This document shows, in pieces, positions 8,989 through 18,480 of a stretch of DNA of 64,000 nt (within the stretch, counting starts at the first letter, position 1; each line of letters starts with the position of its first letter). The DNA is taken from contig NZ_CP098740.1 in assembly GCF_026167665.1 (NCBI RefSeq), positions 5,208,001 to 5,272,000 of the forward strand, written 5' to 3'. The DNA is from Streptomyces drozdowiczii. Its GTDB lineage: Bacteria; Actinomycetota; Actinomycetes; Streptomycetales; Streptomycetaceae. The position numbers and the translations under genes were made by a program. The notes below the pieces were generated by a model, which had not been told where the DNA came from, made no database searches, and saw only the letters and a program-made list of their open reading frames with translations.

Positions 8989-10395
8989 GTGATCGCCCTT
9001 TCCCTCGCCGAGATCGCCGAAATCGTCGGCGGGCAGACGCACGACATACCGGATCCGGCAGTAACCGTCAGCGGACCGGTCGTCATCGACTCCCGCAAGG
9101 TGACCCCCGGCAGCCTCTTCGTCGCCTTCGCCGGCGAACGGGCCGACGGCCACGACTACGCCGAGCGCGCCGTCGAGGCGGGCGCGGCCCTCGTCCTGGC
9201 CACCCGGCCCGTCGGCGTGCCCGCGATCGTCGTGGACGACGTCGTGGCCGCCCTCGGGGCGCTCTCCCGCGCCGTCGTCGGCCGCCTCGGCGCCACCGTC
9301 GTGGCCCTCACCGGCTCCGCGGGCAAGACCTCCACCAAGGACCTCATCGCGCAACTCCTGGAGCGCAAGGGGCCCACCGTCTACCCGGAGGGCAACCTCA
9401 ACAACGAGATCGGCCTGCCGCTCACCGCGCTGCGCGCCACCGACGAGACCAAGCACCTGGTCCTCGAAATGGGCGCCCGCTACATCGGGGACATCCGCTA
9501 CCTCACCGGACTCGTCCCGCCGCGCATCGGCCTCGTGCTCAACGTCGGCAGCGCGCACATCGGCGAGTTCGGCGGCAAGGAGCAGATCGCCCAGGCCAAG
9601 GGCGAGATGGTCGAGTCGCTCCCCGAGGACGGCATCGCCGTGCTCAACGCCGACGACCCTCTCGTACGCGCCATGTCCTCCCGTACCAAGGCCCGCGTCG
9701 TCCTCTTCGGAGAGGGCGCGGATGCGGACGTACGGGGTGAAGACGTGCACCTCACCGACGACGGACGCCCCGCGTTCCGCCTCCGAACACCCACCGGGTG
9801 CAGCGAGGTGACCATGCGCCTGTACGGTGAGCACCACGTGTCGAACGCGCTCGCCGCGGCCGCCGTCGCCCATGAGCTGGGCCTGTCCGCAGACGAGATC
9901 GCCGAAGGGCTCTCCGAGGCGGGCTCCCTCTCCCGCTGGCGTATGGAGGTCACCGAGCGTCCGGACGGCGTGACGTTCGTCAATGACGCCTACAACGCCA
10001 ACCCCGAATCCATGAAGGCAGCGCTCCGCGCGCTGGTCGCCATGGGGAAGGGGCGTCGTACGTGGGCGGTGCTCGGCCTCATGGCCGAGCTGGGCGACGC
10101 CTCGCTCGCCGAGCACGACGCGGTCGGACGGCTCGCCGTCCGACTCAACGTCAGCAAGCTCGTCGCGGTCGGGGGCAGAGAAGCCTCCTGGCTGCAACTG
10201 GGCGCATACAACGAGGGTTCGTGGGGTGAGGAGTCGGTGCACGTGTCCGACGCACAGGCTGCCGTCGACCTGTTGCGCAGGGAACTGCGCCCGGGAGACG
10301 TGGTGCTGGTGAAGGCGTCCCGGTCGGTCGGCCTCGAGCAGGTCGTCACAGCACTGCTGGAGAACGCGACCGAGGGCGAGGTCGCGGGCCGATGA
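8989..10395 (+). CDS. murF: UDP-MurNAc-tripeptide-D-Ala-D-Ala ligase MurF
   Basis: MurF attaches D-Ala-D-Ala to complete the UDP-MurNAc pentapeptide. The 468-residue enzyme has the ATP loop GSAGKTST starting at residue 109, the central Mur ligase domain with EMGARYIGDI, and the C-terminal domain with NDAYNANPESM. The GTG at 8989 is 4 bp beyond the murE stop, and the murF stop overlaps the mraY start (ATGA), so the three are likely translated in series. Confidence 0.96.
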   Translation: MIALSLAEIAEIVGGQTHDIPDPAVTVSGPVVIDSRKVTPGSLFVAFAGERADGHDYAERAVEAGAALVLATRPVGVPAIVVDDVVAALGALSRAVVGRLGATVVALTGSAGKTSTKDLIAQLLERKGPTVYPEGNLNNEIGLPLTALRATDETKHLVLEMGARYIGDIRYLTGLVPPRIGLVLNVGSAHIGEFGGKEQIAQAKGEMVESLPEDGIAVLNADDPLVRAMSSRTKARVVLFGEGADADVRGEDVHLTDDGRPAFRLRTPTGCSEVTMRLYGEHHVSNALAAAAVAHELGLSADEIAEGLSEAGSLSRWRMEVTERPDGVTFVNDAYNANPESMKAALRALVAMGKGRRTWAVLGLMAELGDASLAEHDAVGRLAVRLNVSKLVAVGGREASWLQLGAYNEGSWGEESVHVSDAQAAVDLLRRELRPGDVVLVKASRSVGLEQVVTALLENATEGEVAGR

Positions 10396-11462
10396 GGCAG
10401 ATCCTCTTCGCGGGAGCCATCGGGCTCTTCCTGACCCTGGTCGGCACGCCGCTGCTGATCAAGCTCCTGGCCCGCAAGGGATACGGGCAGTTCATCCGCG
10501 ACGACGGCCCGCGTACCCACGGGTCCAAGAAGGGCACGCCCACGATGGGCGGCATCGCCTTCATCCTGGCGACGCTCATCGCGTACTTCCTGGCGAAGGT
10601 GATCACCGGCGAGGAGATGCGCTTCTCCGGTGTGCTGGTCCTCTTCCTGATGGCCGGCATGGGACTCGTCGGCTTCCTGGACGACTACATCAAGATCGTC
10701 AAGCAGCGCTCGCTCGGTCTGCGCGCCAAGGCGAAGATGGCCGGCCAGCTGATAGTCGGGATCGCCTTCGCGGTGCTCTCGCTCCAGTTCGCCGACGCCC
10801 GCGGCAACACCCCGGCCTCCGACAAGCTCTCGTTCGTCGAGGACTTCGGCTGGTCGATCGGCCCGGTGCTGTTCGTCGTCTGGGCGCTGTTCATGATCCT
10901 CGCCATGTCCAACGGCGTGAACCTGACGGACGGTCTGGACGGCCTGGCCACCGGCGCGTCGGTGATGGTCTTCGGCGCGTACACCTTCATCGGGCTCTGG
11001 CAGTTCCAGGAGTCCTGCGCCAACGCCGGCACCCTCACGAACCCGAGCGCCTGTTTCGAAGTGCGCGACCCGCTCGACCTCGCGGTCGTGGCCTCCGCGC
11101 TGATGGGCTCCTGCTTCGGCTTCCTGTGGTGGAACACCTCGCCGGCCAAGATCTTCATGGGGGACACCGGCTCGCTCGCCCTCGGCGGCGCGCTCGCCGG
11201 CCTGGCGATCTGCTCGCGCACCGAATTCCTGATGGCCATCCTCGGCGGCCTCTTCGTGATGATCACGATGTCCGTCGTCATCCAGGTCGGCTCGTTCAAG
11301 ATGACCGGCAAGCGGGTCTTCCGGATGGCCCCGCTCCAGCACCACTTCGAACTCAAGGGCTGGTCCGAAGTCCTTGTCGTGGTCCGCTTCTGGATCATCC
11401 AGGGCATGTGCGTGATCGTCGGACTCGGCCTCTTCTACGCAGGATGGGCAGCCAAGAAGTGA
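10392..11462 (+). CDS. mraY: Phospho-MurNAc-pentapeptide transferase MraY
   Basis: MraY moves phospho-MurNAc-pentapeptide onto undecaprenyl phosphate to form lipid I in the membrane. The 356-residue protein has about ten hydrophobic helices. The catalytic features are visible: Asp97-Asp98 in the FLDDYIKI stretch, NLTDGLDG at 177-184 and the GDTGSLALGG loop around Asp258. The segment KKGTPTMGG near residue 47 is also typical. It overlaps murF and murD by 4 bp at either end. Confidence 0.97.
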   Translation: MRQILFAGAIGLFLTLVGTPLLIKLLARKGYGQFIRDDGPRTHGSKKGTPTMGGIAFILATLIAYFLAKVITGEEMRFSGVLVLFLMAGMGLVGFLDDYIKIVKQRSLGLRAKAKMAGQLIVGIAFAVLSLQFADARGNTPASDKLSFVEDFGWSIGPVLFVVWALFMILAMSNGVNLTDGLDGLATGASVMVFGAYTFIGLWQFQESCANAGTLTNPSACFEVRDPLDLAVVASALMGSCFGFLWWNTSPAKIFMGDTGSLALGGALAGLAICSRTEFLMAILGGLFVMITMSVVIQVGSFKMTGKRVFRMAPLQHHFELKGWSEVLVVVRFWIIQGMCVIVGLGLFYAGWAAKK

Positions 11463-12886
11463 GCAACGTGGACTGGCAGGGCAAGCACGTCACGGTCGCC
11501 GGGCTCGGGGTCTCCGGAATCCCGGCGGCCCGGGTGCTGCACGGCCTCGGCGCCGTCGTCACCGTGGTCAACGACGGCGACGACGAGCGCTCCCGCGCCC
11601 AGGCGGCCGAGCTGGAGGCGCAGGGCATCGCCGTGCGCCTCGGCGACGGCGACACCCTGCCCGAGTCCACCGAGCTGATCGTCACCGCCCCCGGCTGGAA
11701 GCCCGGCAAGCCGCTGTTCGCCGCGGCCGCCGAGGCGGGCGTCCCGGTCTGGGGCGACGTCGAACTCGCCTGGCGGCTGCGCGGCCAGGACGGCCGCGAA
11801 CCGGCCCCCTGGCTCGCGGTCACCGGCACCAACGGCAAGACCACGACCGTACGGATGCTCGCCTCCATCCTGGAGGCCGCCGGGCTGCGCACCGCCGCCG
11901 TCGGCAACATCGGCGTCTCCCTGCTGGACGCCGTCCTCGGCGAGGAGGCGTACGACGTACTCGCCGTCGAACTCTCCAGCTACCAGCTGCACTGGGCGCC
12001 CTCGCTGCGCGCCCACTCCGCCGCCGTGCTCAACCTGGCCCCCGACCACCTCGACTGGCACGGCTCCATGGAGGCGTACGCCGCCGACAAGGGCCGGATC
12101 TACGAGGGCAACCGGATCGCCTGCGTGTACAACGCGGCCGACCCGGCCACCGAGGACCTGGTGCGCGAGGCGGACGTCGAGGAGGGCTGCCGGGCCATCG
12201 GCTTCACCCTCGGTACGCCGGGGCCCTCGCAACTCGGCGTGGTGGACGGCATCCTGGTCGACCGGGCGTTCGTGCAGAACCGCCAGAAGCAGGCCCAGGA
12301 GCTGGCCGAGGTCGCGGACGTGAATCCGCCGGCCCCGCACAACATCGCCAACGCCCTGGCCGCCGCGGCCCTGGCCCGCGCCTACGGTGTCGCGCCCGCC
12401 GCCGTGCGGGACGGGCTGCGGAACTTCCGCCCCGACCCGCACCGCATCGAGCACGTCGCGGACGTGGCCGGGGTCGCGTACGTGGACGACTCCAAGGCCA
12501 CCAACACGCACGCCGCCGAAGCCTCGCTCGCCGCCTACGACTCCATCGTCTGGATCGCCGGCGGCCTCGCCAAGGGCGCCACCTTCGACGAGCTGGTGAC
12601 CGGGTGCGCCAAGCGGCTCCGGGGCGTCGTGCTGATGGGCGCGGACCGGGCCCTGATCCGCGAAGCCCTCGCGCGACACGCCCCCGAGGTACCCGTGGTC
12701 GACCTCGACCGGACCGACACTGGGGCGATGTCCGAGGCGGTCCGCGAAGCCGCACGGCTCGCCCGGCCGGGCGACACCGTACTGATGGCCCCGGCCTGCG
12801 CCTCCATGGACATGTTCGTCAACTACAACAAGCGGGGCGAGGCATTCGCGGACGCCGTCCGCGCGCGCGCCGCCGAGAGCGTCTGA
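11459..12886 (+). CDS. murD: UDP-MurNAc-L-Ala:D-Glu ligase MurD
   Basis: MurD adds D-glutamate to UDP-MurNAc-L-Ala. The 475-residue cytoplasmic ligase has an N-terminal Rossmann-like domain (VTVAGLGVSG, residues 11-20), the ATP loop GTNGKTTT at 123-130 and the C-terminal ligase domain with DDSKATNTHAAEASL. The GTG at 11459 overlaps the mraY stop (GTGA); a second GTG lies three codons on at 11468. A 49-bp gap then leads to ftsW. Three GACAC sequences occur in the last 220 bp of the gene, which may or may not relate to WhiA control of ftsW. Confidence 0.96.
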   Translation: MSNVDWQGKHVTVAGLGVSGIPAARVLHGLGAVVTVVNDGDDERSRAQAAELEAQGIAVRLGDGDTLPESTELIVTAPGWKPGKPLFAAAAEAGVPVWGDVELAWRLRGQDGREPAPWLAVTGTNGKTTTVRMLASILEAAGLRTAAVGNIGVSLLDAVLGEEAYDVLAVELSSYQLHWAPSLRAHSAAVLNLAPDHLDWHGSMEAYAADKGRIYEGNRIACVYNAADPATEDLVREADVEEGCRAIGFTLGTPGPSQLGVVDGILVDRAFVQNRQKQAQELAEVADVNPPAPHNIANALAAAALARAYGVAPAAVRDGLRNFRPDPHRIEHVADVAGVAYVDDSKATNTHAAEASLAAYDSIVWIAGGLAKGATFDELVTGCAKRLRGVVLMGADRALIREALARHAPEVPVVDLDRTDTGAMSEAVREAARLARPGDTVLMAPACASMDMFVNYNKRGEAFADAVRARAAESV

Positions 12887-12935
12887 CGGGCCCGGCCGCC
12901 GCGCCCCGGGCACGAGCAGTGGAGGGGACAGGGAC

Positions 12936-14269
12936 ATGCCGGCCGAAGAGAGCGTGCGGGTCAGGCCCGCTGCCAAGGTCCGGCGGCCCGCGTCGGTGCG
13001 GGTCCGGAGCACCGGCAGCCCGCGCAGCCCGCGCGGCGGCGGAGTACGGCGGCTGTACGAGCGGGCCCGGCGGGCCTGGGACCGCCCGCTGACGGCGTAC
13101 TACGTGATCCTGGGCGCCGGACTGCTGATCACCGTGCTCGGCCTTGTGATGGTCTACTCCGCCTCGATGATCAAGGCGCTGGAGCTGGGCAAGCCCGGCA
13201 CCTACTTCTTCCGCAAGCAGTTCCTGGCCGCCGTGATCGGGGCCGGGCTGATGGCGCTGGCCGCCCGGATGCCGGTGAAGCTGCACCGCGCGCTGTCCTA
13301 CCCGCTGCTCATGGGCGCCGTCTTCCTGATGGTCCTGGTCCAGGTGCCCGGGATAGGGATGTCGGTCAACGGCAACCGCAACTGGCTCTATCTGGGCGGG
13401 CCCTTCCAGCTCCAGCCCAGCGAGTTCGGCAAGATGGCGCTCGTGCTGTGGGGGGCCGACCTGCTCGCCCGTAAACAGGACAAGCGGCTGCTGACCCAGT
13501 GGAAGCACATGCTGGTGCCGCTGGTGCCGGTCGCCTTCATGCTGCTCGGGCTCATCATGCTCGGCGGCGACATGGGCACTGCGATCATTCTCACGGCCAT
13601 CCTCTTCGGCCTGCTCTGGCTGGCCGGGGCGCCCACCCGGCTGTTCGCCGGCGTGCTCGCCACCGCCGGGCTCATCGGATTCCTGCTGATCAAGACCAGC
13701 CCCAACCGCATGTCCAGGCTGGACTGCATGGGGGCCAGCGAGCCGGGGCCGGGAGGCTCCTGCTGGCAGGCCGTGCACGGCATCTATGCTCTGGCGTCAG
13801 GCGGATGGTTCGGTTCCGGCCTCGGCGCGAGTGTGGAAAAATGGGGCCAACTTCCCGAACCGCACACCGACTTCATCTTCGCCATCACCGGGGAGGAACT
13901 GGGGCTGGCGGGGACGCTGTCGGTGCTCGCCCTCTTCGCGGCTCTAGGCTATGCGGGTATCCGCGTGGCCGGACGCACGGAGGACCCCTTCGTGAGGTAC
14001 GCAGCGGGAGGTGTGACCACCTGGATCACGGCGCAGGCCGTGATCAACATCGGTGCGGTGCTCGGCCTGCTGCCGATCGCCGGTGTCCCGCTCCCGCTGT
14101 TCTCCTACGGGGGTCGGCCCTGCTGCCGACCATGTTCGCCGTCGGGCTGCTGATCGCGTTCGCGCGGGACGAGCCCGCCGCGAAGGCGGCCCTGGCCGTG
14201 CGGAGGCCCGGGGTGAGATGGAAGACGATGAGACGGCGCGTCAAGAAGCGTCCGTCCGGAGAGCGGTGA
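12936..14269 (+). CDS. ftsW: Septal peptidoglycan polymerase FtsW, frame broken at 14109-14113
   Basis: FtsW is the SEDS-family glycosyltransferase that polymerises lipid II at the septum with FtsI. The ATG at 12936 follows a GGAGGGGACAGGG site. A basic N-terminus of about 50 residues precedes roughly ten membrane helices; the SEDS stretch NGNRNWL and PEPHTDFIFAITGEELGL are present. After LPLFSYGG the frame goes wrong: one missing G in the run at 14109-14113 shifts the conserved SALLPTMFAVGLLIAF out of frame. With one G restored the protein is 444 residues and ends at 14269. As written, the last helix is lost and a 405-residue product with an unrelated tail results. Confidence 0.93.
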
Positions 14270-14275
14270 AATTCG

Positions 14276-15370
14276 GTGCATGTCGTACTCGCCGGCGGGG
14301 GGACCGCCGGCCACATCGAGCCCGCGCTTGCCCTCGCGGACGCCCTGCGCAGGCAGGACCCGAGCGTGGGGATCACCGCTCTCGGCACGGAGCGCGGACT
14401 CGAGACCAGACTCGTACCCGAGCGGGGATACGAGCTGGCGCTGATCCCGGCCGTACCGCTGCCGCGCAAGCCGACCCCCGAACTCATCACCGTCCCGGGC
14501 CGGCTGCGCGGCACCATCAAGGCCGCCGAGCAGATCCTGGAACGCACCAGGGCCGACTGCGTGGTCGGCTTCGGCGGCTACGTGGCCCTGCCGGGCTACC
14601 TCGCCGCCAAGCGCGCCGGCGTCCCGATCGTGGTCCACGAGGCCAACGCCCGCCCCGGCCTGGCCAACAAGATCGGCTCGCGGTACGCGCACGGCGTCGC
14701 CGTCTCCACGCCCGACAGCAAGCTGCGCGGCGCCCGCTACATCGGCATCCCGCTCCGCCGCACCATCGCCACCCTCGACCGGGCCCGGGTCCGCCCCGAG
14801 GCGCGCGCGGCGTTCGGCCTCGACCCCAACCTGCCGACGCTGCTGGTCTCCGGCGGCTCGCAGGGCGCCCGCCACCTCAACGAGGTGGTGCAGCGTGTTG
14901 CTCCGCTGCTCCAGCGCTCCGGCATCCAGATCCTGCACGTGGTCGGGCCGAAGAACGAACTGCCGCGCGTGGACAACATGCCCGGGATGCCCCCCTACAT
15001 CCCGGTACCGTACGTGGACCGGATGGATCTCGCGTACGCCGCGGCCGACATGATGCTCTGCCGTGCGGGCGCGATGACCGTCGCCGAACTCTCCGCCGTC
15101 GGACTGCCCGCCGCCTACGTCCCGTTGCCCATCGGCAACGGCGAACAGCGGCTCAACGCCCAGCCGGTGGTCAACGCCGGCGGCGGTCTGCTGGTGGACG
15201 ACGCCGCGCTCACCCCCGAGTGGGTGCAGGGCAACGTCCTCCCGGTGCTGTCCGATCCGCACCGGTTGTATGAAATGTCCCGGGCCGCCGCCGAGTTCGG
15301 CCGCCGGGACGCCGACGATCTGCTGGTCGGCATGGTGTACGAGGCGATTGCCGCACGCCGTAACGCGTGA
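14276..15370 (+). CDS. murG: Lipid II synthase MurG
   Basis: MurG transfers GlcNAc from UDP-GlcNAc to lipid I, giving lipid II on the inner membrane face. The 364-residue GT-B enzyme starts [20 protein letters not shown], which contains the first glycine-rich loop, and has the second loop [13 protein letters not shown] plus the sugar-nucleotide site ending in [10 protein letters not shown]. The start is GTG at 14276, 6 bp after the ftsW stop, with GAGAGCGG upstream. A strong hairpin follows the stop. Confidence 0.96.
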   Translation: MHVVLAGGGTAGHIEPALALADALRRQDPSVGITALGTERGLETRLVPERGYELALIPAVPLPRKPTPELITVPGRLRGTIKAAEQILERTRADCVVGFGGYVALPGYLAAKRAGVPIVVHEANARPGLANKIGSRYAHGVAVSTPDSKLRGARYIGIPLRRTIATLDRARVRPEARAAFGLDPNLPTLLVSGGSQGARHLNEVVQRVAPLLQRSGIQILHVVGPKNELPRVDNMPGMPPYIPVPYVDRMDLAYAAADMMLCRAGAMTVAELSAVGLPAAYVPLPIGNGEQRLNAQPVVNAGGGLLVDDAALTPEWVQGNVLPVLSDPHRLYEMSRAAAEFGRRDADDLLVGMVYEAIAARRNA

Positions 15371-15377
15371 GGCGGAC

Positions 15378-15405
15378 GGGTCCGGGGGCGGTGGCCCCCG
15401 GACCC
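15378..15405 (+). terminator. Intercistronic hairpin between murG and ftsQ
   Basis: GGGTCCGGGGGC at 15378-15389 pairs perfectly with GCCCCCGGACCC at 15394-15405 around a 4-nt loop. It sits 7 bp past the murG stop and 16 bp before ftsQ. It could partly end transcription inside the dcw operon or protect the upstream mRNA. Confidence 0.65.
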
Positions 15406-15421
15406 GGCTTAAGGAGCGAGC

Positions 15422-16216
15422 GTGGCCGGACCGACGACCGCCCAGCGCGGTGCAGGGAAGCAGGAGGACGCCCCGGACCGGCCGCCGCGCCCAGGCCCCG
15501 AGGGGCGCCGCGTCTCCCGGCGCCGGCTGCTGCTCCTGATCGCCGGAGCCGTGCTGCTGCTCGGCTCCGGCGTCATCTGGGCGCTGTACGGCTCCTCCTG
15601 GCTGCGGGTCGAACAGGTCAGGATCACCGGCGTCCGGGTGCTGACGCCGGCCGAGGTGGAACGGGCCGCGGCGGTGCCAATGGGCGCCCCGCTCGTCTCC
15701 GCGGACACCGGCGCCATCGAGAAGAGGTTGCGCCAGAAGTTGCCTCGTATCGACGAGGTGGATGTCGTTCGGTCATGGCCGCACGGCATCGGACTTAAGG
15801 TGACCGAACGAAAGCCGGTCCTGTTGGTGAAAAAGGGCGGAAAGTTCATCGAAGTGGACGACGAGGGCGTGCACTTCGCGACGGTGGACAAGTCGCCCGG
15901 GCATGTGCCTCTGCTGGAAATGGCCACGGGCCGTTCCGCGAGTCTGCGCCGCTTCGGCAGTGACCGGCTGGTGCGGGAAGCGGTCCGGGTCGCGGGTGAC
16001 CTCCCGGACGGCGTCGCCGAGGACACCCGGGTCGTCCGGGTCGACTCGTACGACGCCATCTCCCTGGAACTCGGCGGGGATCGCACGGTGATGTGGGGAA
16101 GCAGCGGAGCGGGCGCGGCGAAGGCGAAAGTCCTCACCGCTCTCATGAAGGCCGCCCCCAAAGCGGGACACTTCGACGTGAGTGCCCCCACCGCCCCCGC
16201 GGTGTCGGGTGGTTGA
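15422..16216 (+). CDS. ftsQ: Cell division protein FtsQ (DivIB)
   Basis: FtsQ is a bitopic membrane protein that bridges early and late divisome proteins. The 264-residue protein has a cytoplasmic tail rich in Arg and Pro, a membrane helix at about 37-58, a POTRA domain starting at LRVEQVRITGVRVLTPAEVE, and the FtsQ/DivIB domain with RIDEVDVVRSWPHGIGLKV. GTG at 15422 is preceded by AAGGAG. It is the last gene before the regulated ftsZ promoter region. Confidence 0.94.
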   Translation: MAGPTTAQRGAGKQEDAPDRPPRPGPEGRRVSRRRLLLLIAGAVLLLGSGVIWALYGSSWLRVEQVRITGVRVLTPAEVERAAAVPMGAPLVSADTGAIEKRLRQKLPRIDEVDVVRSWPHGIGLKVTERKPVLLVKKGGKFIEVDDEGVHFATVDKSPGHVPLLEMATGRSASLRRFGSDRLVREAVRVAGDLPDGVAEDTRVVRVDSYDAISLELGGDRTVMWGSSGAGAAKAKVLTALMKAAPKAGHFDVSAPTAPAVSGG

Positions 16217-16492
16217 CGCACATTTGGCCTGGCCAGCACCCTGGTTGGTCAGCGCTACGGGTGATCACATAGGGTGAAAAGAAAAACGGGAGGTTCGGCG
16301 TGTTCGTTGAACGTGCGCCACTTGTCGACTTAGTGTCCTGTTCGGAAGAGTCCATGAAGCAGACACACTGGTAACCCTAAACTTGAACGTTAGGGTTTGG
16401 GTCGGCGTTCGGACCGTCCCAATCGGCATCCGTCGTCGCGGCGGGATCACCGCGAAGCGACGACACGTAACTCGAGGCGAGAGGCCTTCGAC
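16217..16492 (+). promoter_or_regulatory. ftsZ upstream control region
   Basis: These 276 bases carry the ftsZ promoters; in S. coelicolor ftsZ is known to have several, one of them raised during sporulation. Visible elements are the palindrome GTGATCAC at 16261-16268, made of GTGA and TCAC halves like those bound by BldD, and a GACAC at 16362-16366, the core reported for WhiA. An inverted repeat follows at 16373-16397. The stretch 16260-16400 is clearly less GC-rich than the flanks. Assignment of the sites to named regulators is inference. Confidence 0.65.
16373..16397. promoter_or_regulatory. Inverted repeat upstream of ftsZ
   Basis: AACCCTAA at 16373-16380 is mirrored by TTAGGGTT at 16390-16397 with a 9-nt spacer. 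It lies about 95 bp before the ftsZ start and 7 bp after a GACAC. It may be an operator or an mRNA leader hairpin. Confidence 0.6.
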
Positions 16493-17719
16493 GTGGCAGC
16501 ACCGCAGAACTACCTCGCAGTCATCAAGGTCATCGGTGTCGGCGGCGGTGGTGTCAATGCCATCAACCGAATGATCGAGGTCGGTCTCAAGGGCGTCGAG
16601 TTCATCGCGATCAACACGGATGCGCAAGCCCTGTTGATGAGCGACGCCGACGTCAAGCTCGACGTCGGCCGCGAACTCACCCGCGGCCTCGGCGCCGGGG
16701 CGAACCCGGCCGTCGGTCGTAAGGCGGCAGAGGACCACCGTGAGGAGATCGAGGAGGTCCTCAAGGGGGCCGACATGGTCTTCGTCACCGCAGGCGAAGG
16801 CGGCGGCACCGGCACCGGTGGCGCACCCGTCGTCGCCAACATCGCGCGCTCGCTCGGCGCCCTGACGATCGGTGTGGTCACCCGCCCGTTCACCTTCGAG
16901 GGCCGGCGCCGCGCCAATCAGGCGGAGGACGGCATCGCCGAGCTCCGCGAAGAGGTCGACACCCTCATCGTCATCCCCAACGACCGGCTGCTGTCCATCT
17001 CGGACCGCCAGGTCAGCGTGCTCGACGCCTTCAAGTCGGCCGACCAGGTCCTGCTCTCGGGTGTCCAGGGCATCACCGACCTCATCACCACGCCGGGCCT
17101 GATCAACCTGGACTTCGCCGACGTCAAGTCGGTCATGTCCGAGGCCGGTTCGGCGCTCATGGGCATCGGCTCCGCCCGCGGCGACGACCGCGCGGTGGCC
17201 GCCGCGGAGATGGCGATCTCCTCGCCGCTCCTGGAGGCGTCCATCGACGGCGCCCGCGGTGTGCTGCTCTCCATCTCCGGCGGCAGCGACCTCGGTCTCT
17301 TCGAGATCAACGAGGCCGCCCAGCTGGTGAGCGAGGCGGCCCACCCGGAGGCGAACATCATCTTCGGCGCGGTCATCGACGACGCCCTCGGCGACGAGGT
17401 GCGGGTCACCGTCATCGCGGCGGGCTTCGACGGCGGACAGCCGCCGGCCCGGCGGGAGAACGTCCTCGGCGCGAACAGCGCCAAGCGCGAGGAGCCGGCC
17501 CCGACGCCGGTCCGGTCCGCGCCCGAGCCGGTGCGCCAGTCGTCCGGCGGACTCGGGTCCGTGCCGCCGCGCGAGGAGCCGCCGGCCCAGGCCGAGCCGG
17601 CTCCGGTGTCGGGTGAGACCCACCTTCCGCCGGTCGTCTCGCCGCCGCACGTCCCGCCGGCCCGGCCCTACTCGGACTCCCAGGCCGAGGAGCTGGACGT
17701 ACCGGACTTCTTGAAGTGA
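16493..17719 (+). CDS. ftsZ: Cell division GTPase FtsZ
   Basis: FtsZ is the tubulin-like GTPase that assembles the division ring. The 408-residue protein shows the nucleotide-binding start [12 protein letters not shown] at residues 13-24, the tubulin signature GGGTGTG at 103-109 and the synergy loop [11 protein letters not shown] at 205-215. A variable Pro-rich linker ends in the peptide DVPDFLK, the docking site for FtsW and SepF. The start is GTG at 16493 with GAGAGG upstream. In Streptomyces FtsZ is needed for septa but not for viability. Confidence 0.98.
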   Translation: MAAPQNYLAVIKVIGVGGGGVNAINRMIEVGLKGVEFIAINTDAQALLMSDADVKLDVGRELTRGLGAGANPAVGRKAAEDHREEIEEVLKGADMVFVTAGEGGGTGTGGAPVVANIARSLGALTIGVVTRPFTFEGRRRANQAEDGIAELREEVDTLIVIPNDRLLSISDRQVSVLDAFKSADQVLLSGVQGITDLITTPGLINLDFADVKSVMSEAGSALMGIGSARGDDRAVAAAEMAISSPLLEASIDGARGVLLSISGGSDLGLFEINEAAQLVSEAAHPEANIIFGAVIDDALGDEVRVTVIAAGFDGGQPPARRENVLGANSAKREEPAPTPVRSAPEPVRQSSGGLGSVPPREEPPAQAEPAPVSGETHLPPVVSPPHVPPARPYSDSQAEELDVPDFLK

Positions 17720-18474
17720 TAGGTCCGCATGACGCAGTGAACCCGACGGTCTCTGTCTTTTCGCGGGGCGGCGCTCATTTCTCCTTCACCGACAGGTGGG
17801 GCGGAGTGAGCGCCGCCCCGTACGCGGAGCTCAACCTCGGCGGCGCGGTCGGCGACGACCCCGCCGCCGTGCTCGCCAACCGCGAGCGGGCCGCGCGCGC
17901 CCGGGGGCTCGACCCGGCGCGGGTCGTCTGGATGAACCAGGTCCACGGCCGGGACGTGGCCGTGGTCGACGGACCCTGGGGCGAGGCGGCGGAGATCCCC
18001 GCCGTGGACGCGCTGGTCACCGCGCGGCGCGGGCTCGCGCTCGCCGTGCTGACCGCCGACTGCACCCCCGTCCTGCTCGCCGACCCGGAGGCCGGCGTCG
18101 TCGCGGCGGCGCACGCCGGGCGGCCGGGGCTGGTCGCCGGGGTCGTGCCGGCCGCGGTCGAGGCCATGGTCCGGCTCGGCGCGGAGGTCTCCCGGATCAC
18201 CGCCCGGACCGGGCCGGCCGTCTGCGGCCGGTGCTACGAGGTCCCGGCGGCGATGCGGGACGAGGTCGCCGCACGCGTGCCCGGCTCCTGGTCCGAGACC
18301 AGCTGGGGCACCCCCGCGGTGGACGTCACCGGCGGGGTGCACGCCCAGCTCGCCGGGCTCGGCGTCACCGACCGGCAGGCGTCGCCCTTCTGCACCCTGG
18401 AATCGGGCGACCACTTCTCGTACCGACGCGACCGCACCACCGGGCGGCTCGCCGGATATGTCTGGCTGGACTGA
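17716..18474 (+). CDS. pgeF: Peptidoglycan editing factor PgeF (YfiH, laccase-domain family)
   Basis: This 252-residue protein belongs to the YfiH/DUF152 family, once called polyphenol oxidases and shown in other bacteria to remove wrongly built muropeptide precursors. The metal-site segments are visible: [14 protein letters not shown] and AAHAGRPG, with [15 protein letters not shown] near the end. Many relatives read AHAGWRG at the third site, so the Arg-Pro here is a small deviation. GTG at 17716 overlaps the ftsZ stop (GTGA), which suggests coupled translation. Confidence 0.9.
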   Translation: MIGPHDAVNPTVSVFSRGGAHFSFTDRWGGVSAAPYAELNLGGAVGDDPAAVLANRERAARARGLDPARVVWMNQVHGRDVAVVDGPWGEAAEIPAVDALVTARRGLALAVLTADCTPVLLADPEAGVVAAAHAGRPGLVAGVVPAAVEAMVRLGAEVSRITARTGPAVCGRCYEVPAAMRDEVAARVPGSWSETSWGTPAVDVTGGVHAQLAGLGVTDRQASPFCTLESGDHFSYRRDRTTGRLAGYVWLD

Positions 18475-18480
18475 TAGGGC

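Noticed and set aside
14053..15273. Long plus-strand frame over murG
   Set aside because: It is the out-of-frame reading of ftsW end and murG; the Arg/Pro-rich product is typical of a shadow.
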